From Polytrichum commune (Eukaryota > Streptophyta > Polytrichopsida > Polytrichales > Polytrichaceae), in the NCBI GenBank assembly GCA_950295325.1, contig OX485805.1:310501-374500 (forward strand): a stretch of 64,000 bases of DNA. The letters are read 5' to 3'. How positions within the stretch are numbered: the first letter of the stretch is position 1; the number at the start of each line of letters is the position of its first letter. The position numbers and the translations under genes were made by a program. The notes under the pieces were generated by a model that saw only the letters and a program-made list of their open reading frames with translations, ran no database searches and was not told the DNA's origin. Of this stretch, positions 44,771 to 56,105 are shown piece after piece.

Positions 44771-45745
44771 ATGGTGCATTTTGTCCATTGTAAGAAGACG
44801 GCATCAAATGAAGACACAACAAGACTCTTTCTTGATAACGTGTATCGTTATCATGGCCTACCAGATGATATCGTTTCAGATCGAAGAACTCAGTTTGTAT
44901 CCAAGTTTTGGAGATTCCTCTTTGAAAAACTAAAAGTGGACATTAATTTTTCTTCGGCTTTTCATCATCAAACTGACGGACAATCGGAGCGGGTGAATCA
45001 AGTCTTAGAGCAATATCTACGATGTAGCATCAACTACCAGCAAGACGATTGGACTACATATCTACTCCTTGCCGAGTTTACTTACAACAACACTCTCCAT
45101 GCTTCAATTCAAAGCATGCCATTCTTCTCCAACTATGGATACCACCCGAACCTCGACTTATTGAGCTCGTCAACGAATGACAATCCGGCAGCAGAAGAAT
45201 TTGTGAAGCAACTATTCGAGCTTCAGACGACGTTGAAACTTCAACTACAATCCGCCCAAGACGCTTACAAGGCCTCTGCAGATAAACTTCGGAATGAGGC
45301 ACATGCTTTTAAGATTGGAGATAAAGTGTGGCTTCTTCGACGAAATATCAAGACGAAGCGATCGTACGATAAGTTGGACTACTGAAGATTGAGACCATTT
45401 GTCGTCCAGAAGCAAATCAATCTCGTGGCTTACCGTCTGGAATTACCGGCTGCTATGAAGGTACATCTAGTTTTTCATGTCTCTTTATTGGAACCTTGTC
45501 GAGAGTCGTCTTTTCCAGGAATAGTGCAAAGTCCGCCACCTAGTATCGAAATTGAGAACCACGAGGAATACGAGGTGAATAAGATACTGGATACACGGCG
45601 AAGATAGGGTAAATTATAGTACTTTGTGCATTAGAGCGGCTATGATATTAATGAACGAATATGATAATCGGCCGAAAATCTCGCCAATGCGTCAAAAAAA
45701 ATACACAAGTTTCATCAACGATATCCTCATAAACCTAAGCCGTCT
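44771..45745 (+). pseudogene. Chromovirus integrase core and chromodomain remnant
   Basis: The integrase core is open for 204 codons: FVHCKKTASNEDT, then GLPDDIVSDRRTQFVSKFW and FHHQTDGQSERVNQ with the E of the DDE triad. A stop replaces an expected Trp at 45384, followed by MKVHLVFHVSLLEPC. From 45570 the chromodomain pattern EYEVNKILDTRRR, GKL, YFVH, GYDINER and LANASKKIHKFHQRYP is readable with stops inserted. Chromodomains direct integration to marked chromatin. Confidence 0.88.
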
Positions 45746-45884
45746 CGACGATAGCCTCTCTCTGACGCTTGCCTATCCAAGAACATAAAGGGAGGGAGAG
45801 TATTATTAAAATTCATAGTCACTGTGTAGATAGTTTTCAACTTGATATAAAAATAAATTTTTCCAATAATCATAGTGTGGTCTT

Positions 45885-46243
45885 CTTGTATGGATTTTCA
45901 AGGGATAGACAGTGCGCCAGTCATGGCATCTCAACCGACGAACTCACAAAGGCGGCCCCGAGATGAAGAACCGCCTGCACCACGACGAAGACGGAGGATA
46001 CCAAGTAATCGTTCGCTGGTGATTGTATTTGAGGCCGAGCCTACTTTCAATAATCTGCCAGAATGTGTGTTTGCAGGACAATTTCACAACGAAGATACGG
46101 AAGTTCATGCTTGGTCAGAAGTGAAAGGCGTGGGCCACTACCGTTGGCTGCAGGGACCGATGAATCACTTGCCTCGTGAACAACAATTGGAGTTCATAGC
46201 AAACGTTATGCGGCAGATCTTCGTATTTCTACGTTTGTATTGA
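45885..46243 (+). CDS. Extra ORF between chromodomain and 3' LTR, unknown function
   Basis: An unbroken frame of about 119 codons from ATG 45885. It starts MDFQGIDSAPVMASQPTN and continues with an Arg/Pro-rich basic stretch (RRPRDEEPPAPRRRRR). A possibly globular part follows (VFEAEPTFNNLPECVFAGQF, then GHYRWLQGPMNHLPREQQ), ending FLRLY. I know of no such domain in chromovirus pol. Unlike gag and pol, which carry many stops, this frame is intact. It may be an accessory protein, a captured fragment, or chance. The basic stretch could bind nucleic acid or act as a nuclear signal (inference). Confidence 0.45.
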
Positions 46244-46278
46244 CTGCCAACAACATTGCTTCTCGGAGACCTCGAAGC

Positions 46279-46290
46279 TAAAGGAAGGGG
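46279..46290 (+). promoter_or_regulatory. Chromovirus polypurine tract
   Basis: AAAGGAAGGGG just before the 3' LTR (three bases, TGA, intervene). Confidence 0.65.
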
Positions 46291-46293
46291 TGA

Positions 46294-46660
46294 TGTTAGG
46301 GACATAGTTTTGGAACCTTATAAGGACAAGTTTCTAGAAACAAGTCTCTAGAACACTCTAGAATGAATTTTCTAGAATTTTCTAGAACATTCTAGAACAT
46401 TCTAGAAACAAGCTTCTAGAACCTTCTAGAAACCTCCAATAAAAGTTGGTAGAACCTTCTCTAGAAGCTTACGAGTTAACTCTAGAAGTATATATAGGAG
46501 TCGAGGTTGAAGAGTTCTTCAGTCTTGACAACGCACTCCTTAGGACTCTAATCCACCTCTCTGGGTGTTGATCGTGTACTCTTCTTGTTAATCCAAATTT
46601 CCTAGTGGTTCTTGTTTTCTAGTACTTAATTTCTCGTTGCTCATTCTTGTGTCCCTGACA
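46294..46660 (+). repeat. Chromovirus 3' LTR
   Basis: 367 bp. It differs from the 5' LTR by numerous substitutions and by extra TCTAGAACAT units near 46375-46410. Confidence 0.9.
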
Positions 46661-47013
46661 CTACCGGAGCTACTGCCGGAACTGCTATTATGCAAGAAGT
46701 TGTTGCCGGAGCTGGTGCTGCCGGGACTATTGCTGAGAAAGGAAGCTCTTACCGGGAAGTGAAAGAAGTTGTTGCCTGCTGCTGTTGAAATTGTTGTTGT
46801 TGTTGCCTGTTGCCAAGGAAGGGGGAGGAGATACAAATGGCTGCTACGAAAACGGACAAAGTTGTTGTCTGAGCAAACTCGGAGCTGCTACACTACAAGA
46901 TCAAAGAACTCCCATGTAAGGTTCCTAACCATCCATCCATTGCACATAGATTTAGATGCACACACATAACAAGTAGTCTCATAGCAAATTTCCTTTATCA
47001 AGATAGGAGGTAG
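46661..47013. other. Spacer between chromovirus and LINE
   Basis: GCTGCCGGAG- and TGTTGTTG-rich sequence, likely the continuation of the element or sequence left of 40863. No gene seen. The LINE 5' end is not resolved. Confidence 0.35.
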
Positions 47014-47014
47014 A

Positions 47015-47317
47015 ATGAAGGTTGCATATGCAACCATCCTTGCCTTTGTATTATGGCTCATAGTAGCCGCCCCATATTGGATATCCTCTCACCGTGTCTC
47101 CTCTCACACTCTTTGGAAACAATATTCAAGTTGTTGTTATGAAAACATACATGAAGATACACCAACATCTAAAATAGTACCACCATATTTTTATGCCTCT
47201 CCATATTGGAACCTTATGTATCTCATCGAAACACCCACACACCTTGAACACCCAACACAACAATACACTAATATAGAAAATAAAAAACTCAAAATTATTG
47301 CATGTTTGGATTGCTAA
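47015..47317 (+). other. Possible short upstream ORF of the LINE
   Basis: 100 codons beginning MKVAYATILAFVLWLIVAAP, with one hydrophobic N-terminal segment like a signal anchor. It may be the 5' part of the LINE, or unrelated. A second frame (47302-47517) overlaps the ORF1 start by ATGA. No family recognised. Confidence 0.25.
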
Positions 47318-47513
47318 TAGTTGTTGCTATAAAACCAATAGTAGTAAATTATACAAAAAAACAATCAAAACATTTTTTCCCAAAAACCAATATCCAATTT
47401 GGCCCACAACTTAATTTGTGGAATGGATTTGACATAGAGATGATAAGAAGTAAGAACTTAGTTAAACCTCTACAAAACCATGCCACTCATTTGAACATTG
47501 TATTTGTCACAGA

Positions 47514-48434
47514 ATGACTACATCCACCAATGTTGCTGCCACCACAATGAAACTATTTGAGCAAAATGTTGATATGATAGATGCATTAGCAAATGGTCAA
47601 AAAAGACAAGTTGGTGTCATGATTTTGTCTAGCCAAAAGAAGGCAAAGGGCAAAGGAGTTGTATCCCAACACCCCTTCTTTTGGTTGGGATACCATGCGA
47701 TGAATGCAATTGCATATGAAAATGGTGAAACATTAGAACCAATATTATCGGTTAGTGAACTTGTTAAATTTGGAATGGAACATGATGAGGCATTAGAACA
47801 TCTAGAAGCGGTCCCCTCTTTCCCATACATCGGCCAAAAAGTTTGGCCTTCCAAAAAGATGGATGGTAAAAAAGGTGGGCACTTCAATATCACTCAAGTC
47901 TCTTTTGATGTAGAAGTGGATGAAGGAGGGTTTTCTCTTAACTACTAAGTAGCCATAAACTTTGAGCTTTGTGAACGAAACTTGTCAAGAGATGAAATAC
48001 ATGCAAAAACGGAAACAAGGTTAAAAGCTATGAACATTGAACTAGGATAAATCCTAGGAGAACCTATAGCTATCATTTGCTTCCACAGCTCTAAAAGGTG
48101 AAGTGGTATAATCAAACTCCACCTTAAGAACCTAATGAAAGATGCCAATGATCTTCTTCGTGGTAATACGTTATTTATCCTCAAGTTGGATAATATAACC
48201 TATTATAAAGGAAAGGTATACAAATCATTTGACTCCATAGCCATCGCAAGTTTGCTCTCGGTCAAAATTTCTAATCCCATACTCAAAAATAGAAAATGGT
48301 TTCAATTGCATGAAGAAATTGTCAAAGATGGCTTCAAACGAGAGTATGAATTTGAAGTCACCAATATGCAAAAGAATGATAGTGTTGAATTTGCATGGAT
48401 AAAACCCCATCTCCAGACCAAGCAAAGAAACTAA
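47514..48434 (+). pseudogene. LINE ORF1, N-terminal half, with three stops
   Basis: The frame starts MTTSTNVAATTMKLFEQNVD and remains in register to 48434 (YEFEVTNMQKNDSVEFAW), with stops near 47946, 48048 and 48100. No known domain. Lys-rich composition and position before the RNA-binding half suggest it belongs to the nucleic-acid-binding ORF1 protein. It overlaps the next frame by 40 nt, consistent with a one-base indel. Confidence 0.5.
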
Positions 48435-49144
48435 AAACTTTCAAAATTTTATTTTTCAATGAAATCATGGAAGTACACTTTACTAGTATGGAGAAACTCT
48501 CCGAGGATGATAAGGCAAAAAAGAATGCGGTAGTATTGATTGCAAAAAACTTAAGTAAAACCAAAACCACTGCCGCCCTAGAGGAGGGGATAAAGAAACT
48601 CTTTGGGGTAGAAAATGTGGCGGGCATTTTCTTCCGATTAGAAAAGGGGAAGCATGTGGGGTCATGTAATGTGCAATGTCTAAACGCGGCAGTCTACAAG
48701 AAATATGTAAAACAAAACCATCCAATTCTTGGTAAATACATAGAATTTTCACCTCATCCTAGAAGTCTAGACGGAATTGATGCCCCCTCCGCAATAGAAC
48801 TTGCTAGACTAGGCTTTGCTGATGTCAACACCGCACTAGCCAACACGATTCAAGCCTTGGAAAATGCCCCATCAAAAGGTTACACGAAGGCAGATTTAAG
48901 CAAAATGGTAGAAGACGCGGTGAGCAAAGGGGCAGTGGAAATTCGCAAAGAAATGAGCCTCCTCAAAAATGAGATTGTAAAAGAAGCAAAGATATATTCA
49001 GACAAAGTTCAAGCTGAGTCAAACCGAAATTCAAGAATACAAATTGCATTCCTCCAAAAACAAATGCGCATCACCCTCGAAACCCTTCAAGCCGACTACC
49101 CCGACACCCCCGAAATTGAAAATCACATGGATATGTCAAACTAG
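48395..49144 (+). CDS. LINE ORF1, C-terminal part (RNA-binding-like and coiled coil)
   Basis: 249 codons, intact. The middle (ALEEGIKKLFGVENVAGIFF, then GSCNVQCLNAAVYKKYV) alternates like an RRM-type fold, as in ORF1 proteins of several LINEs. The C-terminal 80 residues are a charged heptad-like coiled coil (SKGAVEIRKEMSLLKNEIV). This would package the element RNA. The ATG at 48395 may not be a true start, since the upstream frame probably joined it. Confidence 0.55.
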   Translation: MDKTPSPDQAKKLKTFKILFFNEIMEVHFTSMEKLSEDDKAKKNAVVLIAKNLSKTKTTAALEEGIKKLFGVENVAGIFFRLEKGKHVGSCNVQCLNAAVYKKYVKQNHPILGKYIEFSPHPRSLDGIDAPSAIELARLGFADVNTALANTIQALENAPSKGYTKADLSKMVEDAVSKGAVEIRKEMSLLKNEIVKEAKIYSDKVQAESNRNSRIQIAFLQKQMRITLETLQADYPDTPEIENHMDMSN

Positions 49145-50004
49145 TTTTGACAAATGTAGCAATGGAAACACATATTATAACAAAAATATATTTATATATA
49201 CAAATTAATAAACAACAAAACAAATATTAAATACTATACACAAAATATATAAATATCACACTAACAAAACTAAAATAAAAATAGTATATATCGATACCCC
49301 AACAAAGCAACAAACAAACAACATACAAAGTAAAACCAATGCATACTCTCACCCACCTACATACGTAGCGACAAGAAAACATAATGCAATAAAAATATAT
49401 TTACATACAAAAAACAATAAACCCCAATACAAATGCCGTATAGTATTATTAAATACTACACAAAAAATACATATTTAATACAAACAAAATAAACATAGTA
49501 TTTATCAATACTACCCCAAAAATACAAACCAATAACTTACAAATTAAAATCAAAACCAAGTTACATATTGAACATATTAAAAACAACATACAAATAAACA
49601 ACCAACCTCTAATACACAACAAAAAGAAACACACACAAACAAACACACACATAAAAACAAAAAGGCAATACACAACAAAAACCAATATACTAAATACCAA
49701 ACACCCCACAAAGCACCAAACAAAGCACCAAACGGCCTCGGCCTACCGGCCTCGCCACAAAATAAAACAAATAAAACACTCAAACTACCACAACTTCTAC
49801 CACACATTTTTTATAAACACAAAATTCATGCCAAATCAAACCAAACACATACACTACTCCCCCAAATATACACAAAAACCAATACATGCCCTACCCAACC
49901 TATTTACCACAAGCAAATATATACTAATAAAATATTATAAAATAAATCCAAAAACCAAACAACACCAAGGATACCACTTCGTTAATAAACTAGCGCTATT
50001 ATAA

Positions 50005-50034
50005 TGCGGAGACATTGAAACCAACCCAGGGCCA
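50005..50034 (+). other. 2A-like motif CGDIETNPGP at the head of LINE ORF2
   Basis: The frame shared by the endonuclease and RT reads LALL, a stop (TAA at 50002), then CGDIETNPGP. This matches the 2A signature D-x-E-x-N-P-G-P with the usual Leu-rich preceding segment. In such motifs the ribosome skips the bond between the final Gly and Pro. The frame is open upstream from 49453 for about 180 codons, so the motif could release an N-terminal peptide from the endonuclease-RT product. The TAA two residues before the core makes this copy inactive unless TTA was the ancestral codon. Confidence 0.72.
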
Positions 50035-50499
50035 ATGCCAGATGTATTGCGTACACACCCAACGATACACAAACAAAAAGCTAGAACCTACTTCATCCCT
50101 AACACAATTAAACTTCACCCGGAATACCAACACCTCGCAAACATGTTTGCTCCTATATTAAAAAAATGACCACCCGTCGCACCAACAATCAATTTTGACG
50201 TTCCCACACCTACACCAATACATACAAACGATAAACCACTCACCTTTACCCCATATACTATATGCCATTATTACAACAATTAACCCTTCAATAAATACAT
50301 GCAATAATATACTAGCTCAACCTAACACCTATCACTTCAACATAGAATGGACTAACACACTCATAAACAAGTTAGCCATCCTTAACAACCCCCAGAAAGG
50401 CATATCTGTACCCAACACCCTTATACCAAATTTGTCACAACACACCAAGACATAATACAACCCCATGACTCGATAAATAAAAAAAATTATAATTTTATA

Positions 50500-51573
50500 C
50501 ACAGCCAGGAAACGCCGCCAACCCCAGCTGAAATCCAAAACAAATTTCCCTTTCTGCCAGATAAACTAATACACGAATCCCTTCGATGCTTTGAAACATT
50601 AAATGAATACTCCCACCCGCCACCACCCCCAAACATCCCCACACAAACAACAAGAACAAACATCAGCACCAACCAAGAAACAAACATAATAACCTGGAAT
50701 GTAGCATCACTTAACACAGCCTTACCCAACCTACAAAGCCTCATTACCTACACACAAACAAACACAACAATCATTGTTATTCAAGAGACCAAACTCACAG
50801 CAACAAAATCCACAAAATACATCCAAAACTTATTCCCCCAATATAAACTCATATTTAATAACACACATGCACTCACAAGGTGTCTTCATCAAAGAATGCC
50901 TTACACACAAGGAAGGGGTGGACTGCTCACACTCATACACAACAAATATGCCTTCCCCGGGAATATCACCAAAATTCCAACGCCTGTAAACATCTCACCG
51001 TATCTCCAAATAATACGAATAAACAATCAACCACTATAACCATGGCTAATTATCCACATGTACATGCCCACACACATAGAGGATATCCAACTCATACCTA
51101 ACATAAAAGCCACAATCACCGATCAAATTACTGCCCACCCAAATCACATATACAATTTGTGCGGAGACTTTAACCGTGATATTACACTTATTGGTAGACA
51201 AAATGACAATCTTAATACACCACCACAATACATAGATATACAATGGAACACCTTTACTACATCTCTAAACTTCGAATATATCCCAACAAACACCACATTC
51301 TCAAGACAGGGTGGCAACAACTATACATCCACCAGCCTGATCGATGGTTTTTATATTAACTCACAAGATAATAGAAGATACTCCTCTACAACAAATACCC
51401 ATATGGACCTAAACTTAGACCATTACCCAATCACCCTGCATATACCACATAACGCATTACTAGCAAGACCCATACCCCAAAACAACAATACGCATACTAG
51501 GATTCTAAACCCGATACCACTTGACAACTTGGGAAAGTTTAATATTAATTTTTTTGAAAAAAACACCACGTAA
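50500..51573 (+). pseudogene. LINE ORF2 apurinic-type endonuclease domain, broken
   Basis: NIITWNVASLNTALPNLQ at 50683 is the first conserved strand. IIVIQETKLTAT carries the catalytic E. Then come CGDFNRDI near 51160 (the D-x-N box), SLIDGFYI and DLNLDHYPITL near 51410-51435 (the late D-H pair). A stop near 51040 breaks the frame. The domain nicks target DNA to prime reverse transcription. Confidence 0.8.
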
Positions 51574-52249
51574 ATTGACACCCTAATCACCCTCCTTGAA
51601 AATCACGACCATCTCACATGCATCCAATAGAAAGAGGCATGCGCTACATTAGACAACATAATAGAAAAAAATTCAAAAATCATAGAAGAAACATGTAGTG
51701 CAACCCCAATACAACAACTTACAAATCGCACAGCCCAACAAAGTGGATTCCTACTGCACAAACTAGCTAAACAATGGAAAAAACACCTAGCTACATACCA
51801 TCTTATCAGAAAAACTATATACATTACAAAAAATGACACGAACTGATAAACGCACCTAATACTAACTGAAATACGTAACCACCAACATATACAAATCCCC
51901 CACCCCCCAACAACAAACACCTCGCTAAACGTATGGATAGACGAAATAGCAGCTATCGCAAAAACCGCCAACAAACAAGCTAGAAACATAACCACCAAAT
52001 ACACTAAAAATTGCATACTAAAAGCAATATCCAAATATAGACAACTCTACGAAAAGAGCCCTAAGAAAATAAATAAGAAAGTATTCAAAAACTCCGAAGC
52101 CTCACCGCTTGACTTCATCACGGATAGACAAAACAACATCCTCACCAACCCTGAGGACATCGCAAAAGAAATTTACATACAACAATCCATTAGTAACCAC
52201 CTTACAGTTCCTACTTGCCACCACCAACCAAGACACTCACAACATTCTA

Positions 52250-53340
52250 CGTGTAGTGTAAGACAATACCCATGGCACGACCTTGACGGCTTTACCATAG
52301 ATCAACGAGGAGAACCTCAAATCCCACTCCAAACATACTTTGATCAAGCAACATATGATTTATGCCTAAAAAACCTTGGTAATAATAAAGCCCCTAGCCT
52401 TGATAAAATTCCCAATTCAATTCTAAAAAACATGCCACCACGTTTTTACAAACTTTTGTTTTTATTTTTCAAACACTGCTATAAAGATAAATAAATCCCT
52501 GCATCATGGAAAACTAGCCTCACAGTTCTACTTTACAAAAAAAAAAATCCATCACAACTAACAAACCATAGACCTATCGCTCTAGCAAACACCATATACA
52601 AACTTTACACAAGCACATTGACATCTATCTTCTCTGCCTACGGAGAAAAACACCAAACACTACATGATAGTCAAGAAGGATTTCGAGCAGAAAAATGAAC
52701 ATCCAGACAACTCCAAATATTTATTGCTGCATTAGAAGATGCAAAATTCATAAACCAAGACATCTACATTCTCTACATAGACTTCAAATATGCCTTTGGA
52801 TCCATTGACCACGCAAGACTCCTAGTCATAATGAAAGACCTCGGATACCCAAATAATGCCATAAAACTAATTGGGAACATATACTCACAATCCACTACTA
52901 TATTCACTGGAGTATATTTTGGTAAAACACAGCCTATCCCCATTCAAAGATGAACAATACAATGAGATACCCTAAGCCCCATACTTATTCTTTATATTTC
53001 TAGAACCCCTCTTTAGATGGTTACAACAAGGAAATAATGGATACACATTCGGAACCTCTAAAGTAAAAATCTCCTCAGCAGCATATGCCGACGACTTAGC
53101 AATCATTGCTAACAAACTAAAATCCCTACAAATACAACTCAACAAACTTGACAAATTCTGTGAATGGGCTGGCATGGACCTTGGAATTCCCAAATGCGCA
53201 GTAACTGGATGCCCAAACAAATCCAAAATGAGCCCCACAGCATTCAAAGTTCATATTCAAGCCACTAATATACACTACAGAAACGAACCTATTCCAGTGT
53301 TAAATCAAAACGAGCTAAATGTACATATCTTGGAATAAAC
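52250..53340 (+). pseudogene. LINE ORF2 reverse transcriptase domain, broken
   Basis: In the frame of the 2A and endonuclease: NNKAPSLDKIPNSILKNMPP, WKTSLTVLLYKKK, NHRPIALANTIYKL, SQEGFRAEK, DIYILYIDFKYAFGSID, then TLSPI and AAYADDLAIIANKL with YADD at 53084-53095. Stops occur at several points, including where QGD would be expected to carry Gly. RT order and spacing are those of non-LTR elements. Confidence 0.88.
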
Positions 53341-55529
53341 CTAGCCCCCTCATTAAAATGGAAAACACAAATACATACCACCACCAACAAAGTCGTAAAA
53401 CAATGCAAAGAACTAGTAGCTTGCCCAGCCACTATGCAACAAACGCCGTACCATATTCCTTACCTGCCATCAAGAAACTAGACAAAAAGATTATTGCCCT
53501 CCACAAAACAATATGCGGAATTCCAAAATGCACATCAAACATAGTCACGCAACTCCCTCACAATCTATTTGGAATAGAAGCCTTCTCACTTAAAAAAGCC
53601 TACCTACGATGTATCGGTGAACAACTACAACATGCCCTTAATGACACAGGAAAATTAGGGAAAATTTAAAATGGACTACTACAATCTATATTAGCAAAAT
53701 TTGGTGGCTCTGAAGTAATACCTCGCATCAAATATCACCACTGTGTCCGCTCACCTATAACTAGAACACTATTCCTACTCAAAAAAGAAGTCGGAGTCCA
53801 CTTAAAAAGTACAATGGACAATTTCCTATTAAACACTTCCCCACTCGAAAATATTTGGATGAAAAAAGCACAAAACATCCACGGCCTAAACCCTCAAACA
53901 TCGCTTAAACTACTACAAAAGTTACTAACATAAAATATACTTAGGCTAGAGCAAATCACCCTACCCAATGGCCTTAATATGATGAGCCAACTGATTTTAG
54001 AAACTATCATTCTAGACCCACCAAACTAATTAAAAGTGCACAAAATATTGCTCAACAACTATTTTGCCACCCATCATGTCCCCCACAATGCCGACAACCG
54101 TGCCTTCATCACCGTCCCCCAAGAACACTAAAAGACAAATACATTATAATAAATCACAACATTCTTCCTAGACAACCCGAACCCCCAATACACCCCCCAA
54201 ATCCACCCCACCCGCACCAACCCCTCCACCAAGAAACGTTCTTAATAACCCTAGACAATTCCCTATCTACGTCATCCTTGATCATAAACAACGACACTAC
54301 ACTGATTCCAATGGGATAAAGAGAAATGATACATCATATCTATGCCAATGGATAATAAGAAACAATAACACATACAAAAAATGGCGAACCCAAAGAGACC
54401 TATTCCCCTGGTACGACACTAATACATGTACCCATCATACTGAATTATTAACTCAATACTATACCAAAAAACAACACAAACATTTCTCAAACCTAATAAA
54501 TGCCCACTTCGCTATAGAACAATAACGTGATACAAGATATGTTACCCCTGCTACAATTATACCAATGGCACATATCTCTATCTACGAATGCAACCCCGAG
54601 AGTGATATAGAAACCAACGTCAACACTATACAAACATATATGAAAATAATGGGCGACACCTCATCACCATCCCTAAAACCAGACTACATTGGTTATGGAA
54701 ACAATACCAACTCGTAAAAAACACCCCACATGGACTAGAACCACCCACACAATCATTTGAAACTAAAATTGTGTGGCTATACCAACGATACAAATACCAC
54801 ATCCCAAAGAATGACCCTTTGAAACTAACCCAATACACACTACCAACGCCAATATTAAACTTCCTCACCACATCATTTAATGTTAACCACTCATACTTTT
54901 CATCTCCAGTCACATGCCCTATACACCTCAACCAATTCTACTCACCATTTCCAAGAGACAAGATATTTGGATCCATAGGGAAAGCCTTCGATCATAAATG
55001 GAAAGGAATAGGATACGCCCACCCAAATAATGCAACATACCTACTACATGCCATACATTGGGCTTGCCTTGCCGCCAAAATAGACCCATATACCATCACA
55101 ATAATCATATCACCATATACCAACTGGTACCAAAACTCTGACCCACATTCCAATCCATACCCAGACACACATATTATCGCCCACTTTGCCGCAGATACCA
55201 TTACATACGAAGAACCCACTATACCACCAGAATTAAACATACCTGGAAAAGAACCTTCCTCGATACAAATATTCTGCATACACCACCAAAATAACACCAT
55301 AGGAACCCACGACCAATTAAACCAACTCACCTATATAGCAAACAATCTCTCAATGCAACAACTACACACCCAAATTGCCACACACACTCCCCCAGACACC
55401 CCTGTCAATGCTAGTAAAAAATGGTCCAAATTCAATTACCCAAATACCCCTCTATTCAATGTAACACCTATACCTCAACTACCTAACTATCAAACTAATT
55501 TACCACTAAAATTCCACCCACAATTTAGC
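53341..55529 (+). pseudogene. LINE ORF2 region between RT and RNase H
   Basis: Broken frames such as 53319-53669 (Cys/Leu-rich, like an RT thumb and connection) and 54771-55529. No additional named domain was recognised. The sequence keeps the A/C-rich bias of the element. Confidence 0.5.
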
Positions 55530-56105
55530 TACTACACCGATGGCTCATTCAAAAAACCTAAAGAAATCCTCCCCGGAACATGGAGAAGAGAAAAAGCAAG
55601 ATATGACATCTATAGCCCTAAAGGGCTTAGCATCTCAAAAAGACTACATGGTCATCAAAATATCCTACGTGCATAAATGATTGTTATCCATGAAACACTA
55701 CGAATCATTAATAACCAATACCCAAACGAACCCGCATACATATTTACTGATAGTCTAAACGTACTATATCTACTAAACACACAAATCAAACACCCCACTC
55801 TACATAATAGTCACCCCGACCAAGTCACACTCGCCTCCATGGTCCGACTGCTTCAAAACCGATCCCAACCTATCACACTATACAAAATAAGGGCACATAT
55901 CAACATAGACGGTAACGAACAAGCGGATAAACTAGCAAAAGAAGGCCTAGGCCTACCTCATGAAAACGCTATACATCCATTCGAACATGCCCACGCTATA
56001 CCATACTACTATCAAAAAGACGAATGGCCCTCCATGATAGACACACCAGACAAAGGCCCCGTTAGATTCCTAGAAAAACAAATTATAAAATATGATAGAA
56101 TATAA
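55530..56105 (+). pseudogene. LINE ORF2 RNase H domain, catalytic Glu codon replaced by stop
   Basis: YYTDGSFKKP gives the first Asp. After NILRA there is TAA at 55674 where the catalytic Glu is expected, directly followed by MIVIHETLRI. IFTDSLNVLYLL gives the next Asp, and AHINIDGNEQADKLAKEG the last. This is the usual D-E-D-D pattern. The domain removes RNA from RNA-DNA hybrids. Confidence 0.82.

Larger units (their letters stand above)
40863..46660 (+). mobile_element. Ty3/Gypsy chromovirus, degenerate, 5.8 kb
   Basis: LTRs 40863-41219 and 46294-46660 both start TGTTAGGGACATAG and end TCCCTGACA. Order on the plus strand is gag with knuckle, protease, RT, integrase and a chromodomain-like tail, which is the Gypsy order. 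The primer site GGTATCAGAGC and a purine-rich tract AAAGGAAGGGG are in place. Many stops and frameshifts mark it as old, and the LTRs differ at many positions. The flanks (CTGCA left, CTACC right) do not form an exact duplication, so the target duplication has mutated or recombination has occurred. Confidence 0.92.

Noticed and set aside
49449..52034. Minus-strand hydrophobic frames (86, 76 and 143 codons) resembling membrane proteins
   Set aside because: They are antisense to the A/C-rich LINE; the G/T-rich complement yields Phe, Leu, Cys and Val by composition.
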